Shown one piece after another: positions 1-8,040 of a DNA stretch of 64,000 nucleotides. Both the position numbers and the translations under genes were made by a program. The DNA is from Elusimicrobiota bacterium (GTDB lineage: Bacteria; Elusimicrobiota; Elusimicrobia; UBA1565; UBA9628). The stretch lies in contig DMMY01000016.1 in assembly GCA_003452935.1 (NCBI GenBank), positions 7,614-71,613 on the forward strand, written 5' to 3'. Below the pieces are notes generated by a model. It searched no databases. It was not told the origin of the DNA and was given only the letters and a program-made list of their open reading frames with translations. Numbering within the stretch: position 1 is the stretch's first letter; every line of letters begins with the position of its first letter.

Positions 1-635
1 ACGTCGGCGGCCTTGGTGTAGATGCCGCCGCCGAGCTGGGCGAAAAGCGCCACGAAGGAGGCTCCGAAGCCGTAGCCCACGATCATGAAGGGAATCTTGG
101 ACACGTCGTAGCCCAGGAGCTTGAGCAGGGCGAAAAGCCCGCCCACGCCGAGCAGCGAGAGCGCGGTGACGAAGATTCCGGAGACCGCGCCGCCGCGCAG
201 GGCGATGCGCAGGGCGTCGTTGAGGGAATTGCGCGCGGCCGCGGCCGCGCGTATGTTGGATCGGATGGAGACCCACATGCCCATGAAGCCGGCGCTCACT
301 GAGCAGAGCGCGCCCATAATAAAGGAAAGAGTGGTCCAGCACGCCAAGGTCATGGGCAGGGCGGGGTCGTGCTCGTTGTGGCCTCGCACGAAGGCGTAAA
401 GGATGAAGAGCACCACGGCGAAGACCGAAGCCAAGACGAGAATGGTCCTGTTCTGGCGGCGCATGAACGCTTCCGCGCCGCTCTTGATGGCGTCGGAGAT
501 GCGGCGCATCTCGTCGGTGCCCGTGTCCTTGGCGAGCACCCACTTAATGAGCCAATACGCCACGGCCAAGCCGGTCAGCGAAGCCCCGAAGACCAATGCC
601 AGGGCCGGCTTCATGGAGAGTTGCAGGTAATTCAT
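1..635 (-). CDS. hppA: Membrane-bound ion-translocating pyrophosphatase, N-terminal part (cut by window edge)
   Basis: Hydrolyses pyrophosphate and pumps H+ or Na+ across the inner membrane. The first about 211 residues are present: an N-terminal helix, then a segment with AEAFMRRQNRTI (the conserved cytosolic loop after TM2 in this family), further hydrophobic helices, and at the window edge GGGIYTKAADV, the start of the catalytic pyrophosphate-binding motif GG(I/F)xTKAADVGADLVGK. The start is ATG at 635, with GGAGG about 6 bases upstream. The Na+/H+ and K+-dependence determinants lie outside the window, so subclass cannot be assigned. Identity is secure from the motif; the gene is only about a third complete here. 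Confidence 0.9.
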   Translation of the reverse strand, partial: MNYLQLSMKPALALVFGASLTGLAVAYWLIKWVLAKDTGTDEMRRISDAIKSGAEAFMRRQNRTILVLASVFAVVLFILYAFVRGHNEHDPALPMTLACWTTLSFIMGALCSVSAGFMGMWVSIRSNIRAAAAARNSLNDALRIALRGGAVSGIFVTALSLLGVGGLFALLKLLGYDVSKIPFMIVGYGFGASFVALFAQLGGGIYTKAAD

Positions 636-685
636 GAACGGCCTCCAAATGTCATTCTTTGTCGTTTCGTGTCAATAGCTATGGA

Positions 686-714
686 AATAAAGCAACTTTG
701 AATCCTTTGGTCAA
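686..714 (-). promoter_or_regulatory. Probable sigma70-type promoter of hppA
   Basis: TTGACC (714-709), a 17-bp spacer and TTTATT (691-686) on the minus strand. Transcription would start near 679, giving a leader of about 45 nt that carries the hppA Shine-Dalgarno. Called from hexamer match and spacing only. Confidence 0.45.
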
Positions 715-729
715 TCGGATTGTTTTGCT

Positions 730-1230
730 TCAGTACACCGACGCCCAATCCGAGCGCAGCAGGTGGAACTCCACGCGGCGGTTCTTGACGCGGCCTTCCT
801 CGGTGGAATTGTCGGCGATCGGCTGCGTGAAGCCCCAGCCCCGGTAGCGGATGAAGGGGGGAGGCACGCCCTGTTTGACCAGGTAGGCCTTGACCGACTT
901 GGCCCGGCGTTCGGAAAGCTCCTGGTTGTATTCGGCCGAGCCGATGATGCAGGTATGCGCCGAAATCCGGATTTTAACGCGGGGATTCTTAAGCAGCACG
1001 TCGGCGATGAGATCGAGAGAGGGGAAGGATTCCGCCCGGATCTTGTCCGAGTCGAAATCAAACTGTATCTTGGGGAGATTGCCCCGGTCGATCCTCTTCT
1101 GTATGGCGGCGAGCTCGCGGCTGGCCGCGATTTCATCGGGAGAGAACTTCTCGTCGCTCCACGGCTGCTCCTGCGAGGCCCGGACCTCGAGCGGGAAGAT
1201 GAACAAGAAGGCTAGGGCGAGCGTTTTCAT
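730..1230 (-). CDS. OmpA-like peptidoglycan-associated protein
   Basis: 166-residue secreted protein: signal peptide (about 1-19, ending VRAS), a short linker, and an OmpA/MotB C-terminal domain from about residue 50 to the end (IQFDFDSDKI, then LSERRAKSVKAYL, then NRRVEF). The domain normally anchors the outer membrane or an envelope protein to peptidoglycan. In the usual GHTD loop this copy reads AHTC, so the Asp that contacts diaminopimelate is replaced by Cys while the Arg of LSxRRA is kept; binding may be altered. The ATG overlaps the tgt stop by 4 bp (ATGA), so it is translated from the tgt mRNA. No TolB/Pal genes are adjacent, so a Pal role is not implied. Confidence 0.85.
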   Translation of the reverse strand: MKTLALAFLFIFPLEVRASQEQPWSDEKFSPDEIAASRELAAIQKRIDRGNLPKIQFDFDSDKIRAESFPSLDLIADVLLKNPRVKIRISAHTCIIGSAEYNQELSERRAKSVKAYLVKQGVPPPFIRYRGWGFTQPIADNSTEEGRVKNRRVEFHLLRSDWASVY

Positions 1231-2366
1231 GCGGCCTGTTTCTCCTCCCCGGCCCGGTAGCGGGCCAGGAACTCGTCTCGTCTCTGCACGAAGCAGCCCT
1301 CGCGCAGGGACCGCCGGATGGCGTCCATGATCTCCAGCATGAGGTGCAGGTTGTGATAGGAGATCAGTCGGAAGACCAGAAGCTCCTTGGCCCGGAAAAG
1401 ATGGCTGAGGTAGGCGCGCGAGTAGCGGCGGCAGACGAAGCAGGCGCAGGCCGGATCCGGGGGGGAGAAATCCTCCCGGCACGCGCTGTTGACGATGTTG
1501 AGCCGGCCGTTGCGGGTCATGACCTGGCCGTTGCGCGCCACGCGCGTGGGCCAGACGCAGTCCATCATGTCCACCCCGCGGCTGGCCGCCTCCCAAAGGT
1601 CCTCGGGCGTGCCCATGCCCATGAGATAGCGGGGTTTGTCCTGCGGCAAAAGGGAATTGATCAGCTCCAGCGTGGCCCAGGTCAAATCCTTGGGCTCTCC
1701 GACGGAAAGGCCGCCGATGGAGACTCCGTCCCACGGCAGGCGCTGCAAATGCTCGACCGCCTCTCGCCGCAGCGCGGGATGGAAGGAGCCCTGCAGAATG
1801 GGGAAGAAAAGGGCTTTGCCTCCCTCGTCCCGGGCGCGCCTCAAGGCGGCGACCGAGCGGTCGCTCCAGCTCATGGTGCGGCGCAGGGCCGCGGCCGCGT
1901 GGGTCTCGTCGGCCGGATAAGGGGCCAGCTCGTCGAGGGTCGTCCAGCAGTCCGAGCCCAGGTCGCGCTGTATCTCGATGACCTTCTCGGCGGTCAGGCG
2001 GTGCTCGCTGCCGTCGATATGAGAGCGGAAGGTCACGCCCTCGTCGTCGACGCTGCGCAGGTCGGTCTGGCTGAGGACCTGGAAGCCTCCCGAGTCCGTG
2101 AGGATCATGCCGTCATAGCCCATGAAGGCGTGCAGCCCGCCGGCTTTCTTGATCGTGGCGGTCCCCGGCCGGAGGTAGAGGTGGTAGGAATTGGCGAGGA
2201 TGGCGCGCGCCCCAAGGGTGGATAGATCCTCCTGGGACACGGCCTTGACCGTGGCTTGCGTGGCCACGGGCATGAAGACCGGGGTTTCCACTTCTCCGTG
2301 GGCGGTGCGCAACGCGCCGAGCCGGGCTTTGGTCGCCTGGTCCCGGGCCAAGATAGTGAAGCTCAC
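1227..2366 (-). CDS. tgt: tRNA-guanine transglycosylase (queuine/preQ1 tRNA-ribosyltransferase)
   Basis: Exchanges guanine-34 for preQ1 in GUN-anticodon tRNAs during queuosine synthesis. 379 residues, full family length. Motifs: TPVFMPVAT near the N-terminus, DSGGFQ (substrate pocket with a catalytic Asp), GLSVGEP, MGMGTPEDL and MDCVWPTR (catalytic Asp region), and the C-terminal zinc site CxCxxC followed by a His, seen as CACFVCRRYSRAYLSHL. Translation begins at a GTG (2366) with no Shine-Dalgarno; a TAGAAT -10 ends 6 bases before it, pointing to a leaderless mRNA. The pathway partner queA lies at 8040-9083 on the same strand. Confidence 0.95.
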   Translation of the reverse strand: MSFTILARDQATKARLGALRTAHGEVETPVFMPVATQATVKAVSQEDLSTLGARAILANSYHLYLRPGTATIKKAGGLHAFMGYDGMILTDSGGFQVLSQTDLRSVDDEGVTFRSHIDGSEHRLTAEKVIEIQRDLGSDCWTTLDELAPYPADETHAAAALRRTMSWSDRSVAALRRARDEGGKALFFPILQGSFHPALRREAVEHLQRLPWDGVSIGGLSVGEPKDLTWATLELINSLLPQDKPRYLMGMGTPEDLWEAASRGVDMMDCVWPTRVARNGQVMTRNGRLNIVNSACREDFSPPDPACACFVCRRYSRAYLSHLFRAKELLVFRLISYHNLHLMLEIMDAIRRSLREGCFVQRRDEFLARYRAGEEKQAA

Positions 2367-2378
2367 GCTGATATTCTA
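2364..2378 (-). promoter_or_regulatory. Leaderless-type -10 element of tgt
   Basis: TAGAAT (2378-2373), then 6 bp, then the GTG start codon (2366-2364). With the usual -10 to +1 distance the transcript would begin at or next to the start codon. No -35 match 17 bp upstream; that position lies within the 2391-2486 palindromic repeat. Confidence 0.5.
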
Positions 2379-2390
2379 ACCTTTTTCTAC

Positions 2391-2486
2391 GGTGCCGGAG
2401 ATTGACTTTTTGAACTTGTTTGAATTATTTGCGGCGCACAATGTCTCAATAATGCCAATACTGCCTATAACGTGATCTCCGGCACC
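2391..2486. repeat. REPIN-like palindromic repeat, GGTGCC family, complete copy
   Basis: A 96-bp unit bounded by perfect 12-bp inverted arms: GGTGCCGGAGAT (2391-2402) and ATCTCCGGCACC (2475-2486). The left half continues with TTGACTTTTTGAACTTG (L type); the right half carries AATGCCAATACTGCC (R type). Half copies recur at 5999, 7094, 15013, 60353 and, degenerate, 62366. It fills the gap between tgt and the M16 peptidase stop. Confidence 0.85.
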
Positions 2487-2491
2487 GAAAT

Positions 2492-5400
2492 TCAAAAGGG
2501 GGAAAGCTCATCGACGGAACGTTCCTCGAAATCTCCGAATTTCTTGAGCGCCTCGATGTCTATGCGGTCGCGGTCGGCAAGGATAAAGAAGGTCAGCGGC
2601 TTTTTCTTGAAGCGGGCGACGAAAGCCTCGAGCCTCGCCGGGGTGTAGGAGCGCAGCTCCTTGAGCATGCCCTTGCGCATGTCGCCGGGCAGGCCGCGTC
2701 TCCGCCATTCCATAACGCGCTCTGGAGCATCCCTGAAGGTTATGGATTCGGTGAGCAATTCCTCCTGGGCCTGCCGGATCGCCGCGGATACTCGCCCCGC
2801 ATCCAAGGGAGGCCGCAGCATGAGCCGTCGCAACAGCCTCATCGTTTCCTTGGCCTTGTCCGCCTGGGTCCCGACGAAAGCCGCGATGCTGCTGTCGTCC
2901 CCGAGCCGTTTCCCGGTCGCATAACCTCCTTGCGCGGTGTAGGCCAATGCCCGCGACTCGCGCATTTCCTGGAAGTAGACGCCGCCCATGCCGTGGCCCA
3001 TTAGATTATTGAAGACGGACTCGTCGGCGAGTTCTCGGGCGTCCATGACGCCGTCGGCTGCGTAGGCTCCTATCAGGGCTTGCGCCATGCCTGATTGATG
3101 GGCGAAGACGACCCGGGGCTTTTTTGGAAGGATGAGGCGATCTGGCGTTTGGGGCGGGGGAGGCTTGAATTCGAGACCGGGCTGCGAGGCGGAGAGCAGG
3201 TCAGCGACTTCTCGCGCCGGTCTGCTGCCGCTGTAAATGACGTCGCGGCGCATGCCGGCCAGTGACTTGAGAAGGGCCTTTAATTCGGTTTCCTTGAGCT
3301 CGCCGAGCTGTCGGGCGCTGATTTCATGAAGGATCGGGCTGTCCTTGCCATGCTTCGCGAATTCTCCGAGCGCGTCGAATATTTGATCGGCGTCAAGTTT
3401 CCGGTCCTGACGGTCGCCTCGCTCTATCGAGAGCAACTGCTTGAATGCTCCCGGCGCCGCGTTGGGCTCGGAGAATCTTCGCAGGACCAGTTTTATCGTT
3501 TCTCCGAAATTAGCGTCCAGGCCGCGCAAACGAATGAAATATTTCTTGTCATCGGTAAGCTTGATTTCCATGGCGGCGCCCAAGCGATAGAGAGCCTTTT
3601 CGAACTCGTCCGCATCAAGGGACCCCGCGCCGGACAACTGCAATAGATCGAAGGCCAACGGCAGCCGGCCGTCGTCCGCGGTCCCCATATTGAAATGAAA
3701 TTCGAGCTGGAAGACATCGCTGATCTTGTTTGGCGCCCAATAAAGGCGTCCCCAGGCGCGGCTCAACGAACGATACTCCGCGCCTCGGCGCAGCCATCTC
3801 GGAGTCAGGGCTTTGACCGGCAGGGCGGAGAGTTCTCGGAACGCGGCCGAATGTTTGGCCGGGTCGATGGGAACGGCGGTCAATTTCGGCTTGGCGACTT
3901 TATCGGCCTCATGGCCGCCTTTACGGCGGTAAATCACGGCATGGTCCGCCCCTAGGTACTTGTTGGCCACGCGCACGATATCGGCTTTGCCCACTCGCCG
4001 CAGCCGTTCAAGACGCTGGGAGGCGAGCTCCCATTGCTGGCCTTGAATATAGGATCGCCGCATCAAGGAGACTCTCCACTGGTTGTTTTCTAGCCGGAGC
4101 TTTTCACCCACTTCAAAATTCGTAAGGATCGATTGCACGTCTTGTTCCGTGAATTCTCCAGCCTTGAGCTTGGCCACGGCTTCGAGCAGCACGGCTTGAG
4201 CCTCCTCCACGGTCTGCCCTTCCTTTGGGGAAGCCACTGCAAGCCAGGCGCCGGCTTCATTGCGGATGTCCAGAGATGCGTCTGCCTCCTTGACTTTCTG
4301 CGCTTTCGTGGCTGAGAGGTCCAATATGCCGGTTTGTTCGTTATGCATTATGACGTTCATCAAGAGCAGGGCATCTTCGTCCGGATGGCCATGTCCAGGG
4401 ACTTGCCAGCCGAGAGCCACGATTTCTTCGGCCGGATAGAGCAGTTCGGTCTTCTCAACCCCGCGGAGCGGCCTGACTTGGCCTGCCGGGCCTGGAGGGA
4501 TTGCTGCGGGCTTGAGCCTGCCGAACTGTTTCTCGATCAGAGGCAGCATTTCATCGCGATCGAAGTCTCCGGAAAGAAATATCGCCATGTTGTTGGGCCG
4601 ATAGCGCTCGCGGAAGAACTCCTGCATCCGGGAAATGGATGGATTCTTAAGGTGTTCGCCCAAGCCGATGATGTCTCGGCCGTAGGGATGTCCCGAAAAC
4701 AATGCGGCATCTGCGGCGTTCCACAGGCCGTTGTCTGGATCATCTTGACCCGTGTTGTATTCTTCGTAGACGGCCTCAAGCTCGGGTTGGAATATGCGAT
4801 AGATCGGGTTTTCGATGCGCTCCGATTCAGTCCGCGCCCACAGTTCGGCTCGATTGGACGGGAAGTTGCCCTCGTAAACCGTCTCCTCGTAATCGGTGTG
4901 GGCGTTGATGTCCGTGAATCCGGCCTCCGCATAGAGCTTGTCGATTTCATTGGGAACCGCATACTTCGCCGCGGCCTTGCTTGCCTTGTTGATCTCCGAG
5001 TAGAGTTTCTCGCGTTGCTTCGGGTCCGTGGTCTTGAAAAGCTTGTCATAGAGTTCGGTGATGCGGTCGAGGTGGGGCTTTTCAGCGGCAAAATCCACGG
5101 TGCCTAAATGTCTGGTGCCTTTAAACTGCATATGTTCGAGATAATGCGCCATTCCGGTCGCTGCCAAGGGGTCGTGGCGGGAGCCGGCTCGCACCGCTAT
5201 TTCATAATAGACCCGGCGTTCCTGCTTGTTGGGGCTGAGATACACGGTCATGCCGTTCGAGAGCCGGTGCACAGTTACCGCCAGGGGATCTTTTGGGAAC
5301 GGCTGAGCGTTGGTTTGCGGCAGGAAAACGCCCTGTTCCCAGGCGGGATGAAGCCCTTGGCTTAAGCCGCCCTGGCGGTCTGGCGCGGCCGACTCCGCAG

Positions 5401-5905
5401 GCTGCTCGAATGGTTTAAGGGCAGTCTGGTTATCCCAAATTTTGCGGGCGATGCTGTCCAAGCCTTGCACGGGCATCTTCCGGACGTCCGCGACGGAAAG
5501 AGGAGCCAGAGCCTGCGCCAGTTGAGCCATCAGCGCGGCGGGATGAGAGTCCTGCGGTGCAGAGGGAATGGCGAGCGGCAAAGCATCGGAGCGAAGGGCC
5601 GAGATGCCGACGTATTGGGCGCGTTCCAGGAAAGCCGTCACTTGCGGCGAGGGCAAAACCTTAGGCGAAGCCTTGAGCGTCGGAGCGCAGAGAGGCGCTA
5701 TCTGTCCGGCCAGGCGCAATGCCAATGTCCCATGTGCTAGGCCAGCGCCTACGTTGCCCTTCAGAGTGCGGCTGATGGCTGGAGCAGCCCCTAAGGTTGA
5801 GGAACCGGTCTGCGCCGAGGGAGCGACCGCTATGACAGCGGCGGACCAGCTTGCATTGGAGCCAAGAAAGAGTGAAACGATTAAAACAATTGACTTTGTC
5901 AACAT
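2492..5905 (-). CDS. Secreted M16-family zinc metallopeptidase, two-lobed
   Basis: About 1137 residues. From the chosen start: signal peptide (MLTKSIVLIVSLFLGS...), an Ala/Pro-rich low-complexity stretch to about residue 200, then an M16 N-terminal domain with the inverted zinc motif HYLEH (His254, Glu257, His258). The downstream third ligand is probably in the YEEYNTG segment. A second M16 repeat follows (from about residue 650) with no HxxEH, as expected for the inactive partner lobe. The family degrades peptides in a closed chamber; this one should act in the periplasm or outside. Two in-frame ATGs exist. I chose 5905 because TATAAT ends 7 bp before it and the shared upstream motif is then exactly 75 bp away; 5914 would lie inside the -10. 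The long N-terminal linker is unusual for M16. Confidence 0.88.
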   Translation of the reverse strand: MLTKSIVLIVSLFLGSNASWSAAVIAVAPSAQTGSSTLGAAPAISRTLKGNVGAGLAHGTLALRLAGQIAPLCAPTLKASPKVLPSPQVTAFLERAQYVGISALRSDALPLAIPSAPQDSHPAALMAQLAQALAPLSVADVRKMPVQGLDSIARKIWDNQTALKPFEQPAESAAPDRQGGLSQGLHPAWEQGVFLPQTNAQPFPKDPLAVTVHRLSNGMTVYLSPNKQERRVYYEIAVRAGSRHDPLAATGMAHYLEHMQFKGTRHLGTVDFAAEKPHLDRITELYDKLFKTTDPKQREKLYSEINKASKAAAKYAVPNEIDKLYAEAGFTDINAHTDYEETVYEGNFPSNRAELWARTESERIENPIYRIFQPELEAVYEEYNTGQDDPDNGLWNAADAALFSGHPYGRDIIGLGEHLKNPSISRMQEFFRERYRPNNMAIFLSGDFDRDEMLPLIEKQFGRLKPAAIPPGPAGQVRPLRGVEKTELLYPAEEIVALGWQVPGHGHPDEDALLLMNVIMHNEQTGILDLSATKAQKVKEADASLDIRNEAGAWLAVASPKEGQTVEEAQAVLLEAVAKLKAGEFTEQDVQSILTNFEVGEKLRLENNQWRVSLMRRSYIQGQQWELASQRLERLRRVGKADIVRVANKYLGADHAVIYRRKGGHEADKVAKPKLTAVPIDPAKHSAAFRELSALPVKALTPRWLRRGAEYRSLSRAWGRLYWAPNKISDVFQLEFHFNMGTADDGRLPLAFDLLQLSGAGSLDADEFEKALYRLGAAMEIKLTDDKKYFIRLRGLDANFGETIKLVLRRFSEPNAAPGAFKQLLSIERGDRQDRKLDADQIFDALGEFAKHGKDSPILHEISARQLGELKETELKALLKSLAGMRRDVIYSGSRPAREVADLLSASQPGLEFKPPPPQTPDRLILPKKPRVVFAHQSGMAQALIGAYAADGVMDARELADESVFNNLMGHGMGGVYFQEMRESRALAYTAQGGYATGKRLGDDSSIAAFVGTQADKAKETMRLLRRLMLRPPLDAGRVSAAIRQAQEELLTESITFRDAPERVMEWRRRGLPGDMRKGMLKELRSYTPARLEAFVARFKKKPLTFFILADRDRIDIEALKKFGDFEERSVDELSPF

Positions 5906-5980
5906 AGCCAACATTATATCGACAGACGCTTCATGCGGAGAGGGTCGTTTGGATAAGGAGCGCCGAATCAAAAGACCTAG
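5903..5980 (-). promoter_or_regulatory. M16 peptidase promoter: TAGG-motif plus leaderless -10
   Basis: CTAGGTCTTTTGA begins at 5980, exactly 75 bp before the A of the start codon (5905). TATAAT is at 5918-5913, followed by 7 bp and ATG. The motif overlaps the stop codon of the EFR1 gene (TAG at 5979-5977). Same geometry as the promoters at 32358 and 60489. Confidence 0.65.
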
Positions 5981-7089
5981 TAGTTTCTGGGCCCAAGGGT
6001 GCCGGAGATCATGTTGTTGGCAGTATTGGCATTGTTTGCGGTTAAATCCTCGATACAGGTGGTTGGCTCATGGTAGCGGCGAAATAATGGAGTCATGGTG
6101 GTAAAAAAGAAAAGCCGATTGATCGCGGATACGCCGACAATCGAATGAAAGATGCGATACACGAGGCAGAGCGTCAGCAGCGCGTAGCAGTACTGCACGA
6201 TGAGGCAGAGCCCATTGGCATTGCGCAACCCAAATAGCCCCAGCGCATAGGCCGCGGCCGGAAAAGCCGTGGCATAATGCAGGAGGACTATTAGTGGGTG
6301 ACTGCACTCGATGGCCTGCTCCGGGCAATAGTTCATGCAGCGCATGCAACTTTCGCAGCGCAGGGTCCAAAAAGGCCTCTTGCCGCGCATGACTATCCCG
6401 CCATGCGGACAGGTCCGGGCGCAAAGTCCGCAGCCAGTGCAGCGCAGCGAGGCGAAGAAAATTTTTGCCAGATAGAATCGCCCCAGAGCGAGGTAGATAA
6501 AAGAAATCGGGACGAGCAGCAGCCCAGCGAAAAGAGGAAGCATGCCCCGGAATCGGAATTCTCGGGCAAGAATGGCGTCCGTAAAAGCTTCCGTCTTTGC
6601 CCGGGCAGCCGTGATAATGCTCTGCACATGGCCGGCGTTCAATCCCCAATGCGCCGCGGTCCAATTGGCGGGCATGTCCAATCCCATGACTCCCCGCACG
6701 CGGCAGCCCTTCATGCGCAGCAGAAGCGCGGCCAAATACCCGGCCGTTCCCTCCAGCCCGGGCATGAGCCAAGGTCCGATGGTCCACCCAGCCCGGCAGG
6801 CTATGATCAAGGCTTCGGTCCCATCCTGTCTCGGCAGCTTGGCGATAAATTTGAGTACCGGCCAGGGCGCGGTGAATGCATGCGTCGGGAAAATCAGAAC
6901 TAAAAGCCCGACGCGGCGCAGTTTGCCGGTGCAGGGCTCCAGGGGGATGATCTCGGCGGCAAAGCCGCGCTGGGAGAGTCTGTCCTTGACCCAACACGCG
7001 GTGCGGTACGAGTTGCCCGTACCGGACATATAATAAATACAAGAGAGAGTGTCTAAGAGCAACTTTTTCGAACAGTTTGCGACGCGCAA
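5977..7089 (-). CDS. EFR1-type protein: flavodoxin-like domain plus 2x[4Fe-4S] ferredoxin
   Basis: Probable membrane-associated electron-transfer protein, up to 370 residues. N-terminal flavodoxin-like fold with the FMN phosphate loop YYMSGTGNSYRTA, hydrophobic helices at about 195-220, two clusters CTGCGLCARTCP and CESCMRCMNYCP (about 228-265), then two or three further hydrophobic segments. Partner and substrate are unknown. The start is uncertain: TTG at 7089 or TTG at 7062, both without a Shine-Dalgarno. Both gene ends lie in or next to a 41-bp inverted repeat (5999-6039 and 7094-7134): the C-terminal TANNANTANN segment and last residues are translated from repeat sequence, and the stop sits in the neighbouring promoter motif. 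It looks like a cargo gene carried between repeat arms. Confidence 0.8.
   Translation of the reverse strand: MRVANCSKKLLLDTLSCIYYMSGTGNSYRTACWVKDRLSQRGFAAEIIPLEPCTGKLRRVGLLVLIFPTHAFTAPWPVLKFIAKLPRQDGTEALIIACRAGWTIGPWLMPGLEGTAGYLAALLLRMKGCRVRGVMGLDMPANWTAAHWGLNAGHVQSIITAARAKTEAFTDAILAREFRFRGMLPLFAGLLLVPISFIYLALGRFYLAKIFFASLRCTGCGLCARTCPHGGIVMRGKRPFWTLRCESCMRCMNYCPEQAIECSHPLIVLLHYATAFPAAAYALGLFGLRNANGLCLIVQYCYALLTLCLVYRIFHSIVGVSAINRLFFFTTMTPLFRRYHEPTTCIEDLTANNANTANNMISGTLGPRNY
5999..6039. repeat. GGTGCC-family repeat, R-type half, left end of the EFR1 unit
   Basis: Begins GGTGCCGGAGATCAT and continues TTGTTGGCAGTATTGGC. It matches the reverse complement of 7094-7134 at 39 of 41 positions, so the two form inverted ends of a 1136-bp unit. 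It lies inside the EFR1 reading frame. Confidence 0.85.
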
Positions 7090-7093
7090 TTAT

Positions 7094-7134
7094 CAAACAA
7101 TGCAAATACTGCCAACAAGATGATCTCCGGCACC
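7094..7134. repeat. GGTGCC-family repeat, R-type half, right end of the EFR1 unit
   Basis: Ends ATGATCTCCGGCACC at 7134; inverted partner of 5999-6039 with two mismatches. The adjoining sequence to about 7060 resembles the L-type half of the complete copy at 2391-2486, so this may be a full repeat with a lost outer L arm. Confidence 0.8.
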
Positions 7135-7135
7135 T

Positions 7136-7975
7136 CTATAATTCGATGATGCTCTCTTGTGCGACGCCGAAGCAGTCCAGGCTCAAGCTTTTCCGGGCCG
7201 AGATTTTTTCGCACTCGCCTACCATGGCGTCTATTTCCGAGTCCGACCGGTCCTGGTTATGGTGGAAGAGCCCGAAGCGCTTGACCTTGGACTCGAGCGC
7301 CAGTTCGAGGGCCTGGGTAAAAGTCGAGTGGCCCCAGGTTCTGGTTCGCTCGTAATCCGCCTCCGTGAACTCAGCGTCATGAACGAGCACGTCCGCCCCC
7401 GAGCAGAAGGCCGCGTAATAATCGAAGTCCTTCCCGCCCGGATGACGATAGCGCAGTTCATTGTCCGTCAAGAAGACGAAGGTCTTGCCGTTTTCCTCGA
7501 ACTTGAAGCCCAAGCCTTTATTGGGATGACTCAGGAGCGCCGGAGTGATCTTTAGGGACCCGATGACAAACCCGTCGAGACAGGATGCGTTGAACTTGAG
7601 CCGCGCTTTGATCGCGCCGAGGTCCACGGGAAACTGGGGCGGCTCCATGACCTTGCGGATCACGGTGCGGATGGATTTCTGGGCGAAAGGGCAGCCAAAG
7701 AATTCTATGCTGACCTTCGGATAATAGAGCGGCTTGAAAAAGGGGAAACCCAGGATGTGGTCCCAATGCGAATGAGTGAAAAGGATGCTTATTTCGCGTG
7801 TGTTTTCCTTAATTAGTCGGTTGCCCAGGCGCCTCACCCCGCTGCCGCAATCCACGACGACCACGTCCCCTGTATCGGAGCGCACCTCAAGGCATGTGGT
7901 GTCTCCGCCGTACTTAAGATATTCCTGCCCGGAGACCGGGATGGACCCGCGCGCGCCCCAGCAAATTATTTTCAT
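7136..7975 (-). CDS. MBL-fold metallo-hydrolase
   Basis: 279-residue cytosolic protein of the metallo-beta-lactamase superfamily. Dinuclear metal motif THSHWDH (HxHxDH, about residues 86-92), N-terminal WGARGSIPVSG as in the PhnP/cyclic-phosphodiesterase-like group, SCL...IGSLKITPALLSHP, the distal Asp in FLTDNELRY and HDAEFTEADYE, and a C-terminal His in WGHST. Hydrolytic phosphodiesterase activity is likely, but the substrate is not readable from sequence. The ATG at 7975 has no Shine-Dalgarno; a perfect 17-bp palindrome ends only 5 bp upstream, so its 5' leader would be a hairpin. Next upstream gene on the strand is queA. Confidence 0.85.
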   Translation of the reverse strand: MKIICWGARGSIPVSGQEYLKYGGDTTCLEVRSDTGDVVVVDCGSGVRRLGNRLIKENTREISILFTHSHWDHILGFPFFKPLYYPKVSIEFFGCPFAQKSIRTVIRKVMEPPQFPVDLGAIKARLKFNASCLDGFVIGSLKITPALLSHPNKGLGFKFEENGKTFVFLTDNELRYRHPGGKDFDYYAAFCSGADVLVHDAEFTEADYERTRTWGHSTFTQALELALESKVKRFGLFHHNQDRSDSEIDAMVGECEKISARKSLSLDCFGVAQESIIEL

Positions 7976-7980
7976 AGTGC

Positions 7981-8040
7981 GTGCCAGACGTGAACTTTGT
8001 GAACTAACTTGAATAAGTTCCGTAAGTTCACGTCTGGCAC
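7981..8040. repeat. REP-like palindrome, GTGCCAGACG family
   Basis: Perfect 17-bp inverted arms: GTGCCAGACGTGAACTT (7981-7997) and its complement (8024-8040), separated by 26 bp containing GAACTAACTTGAA. The queA stop codon TAG uses the outermost base of the right arm and the MBL ATG lies 5 bp beyond the left arm. It resembles the GGTGCC family in overall design (GTGCC ends, TTGAA-rich middle) but differs in sequence. Confidence 0.85.
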
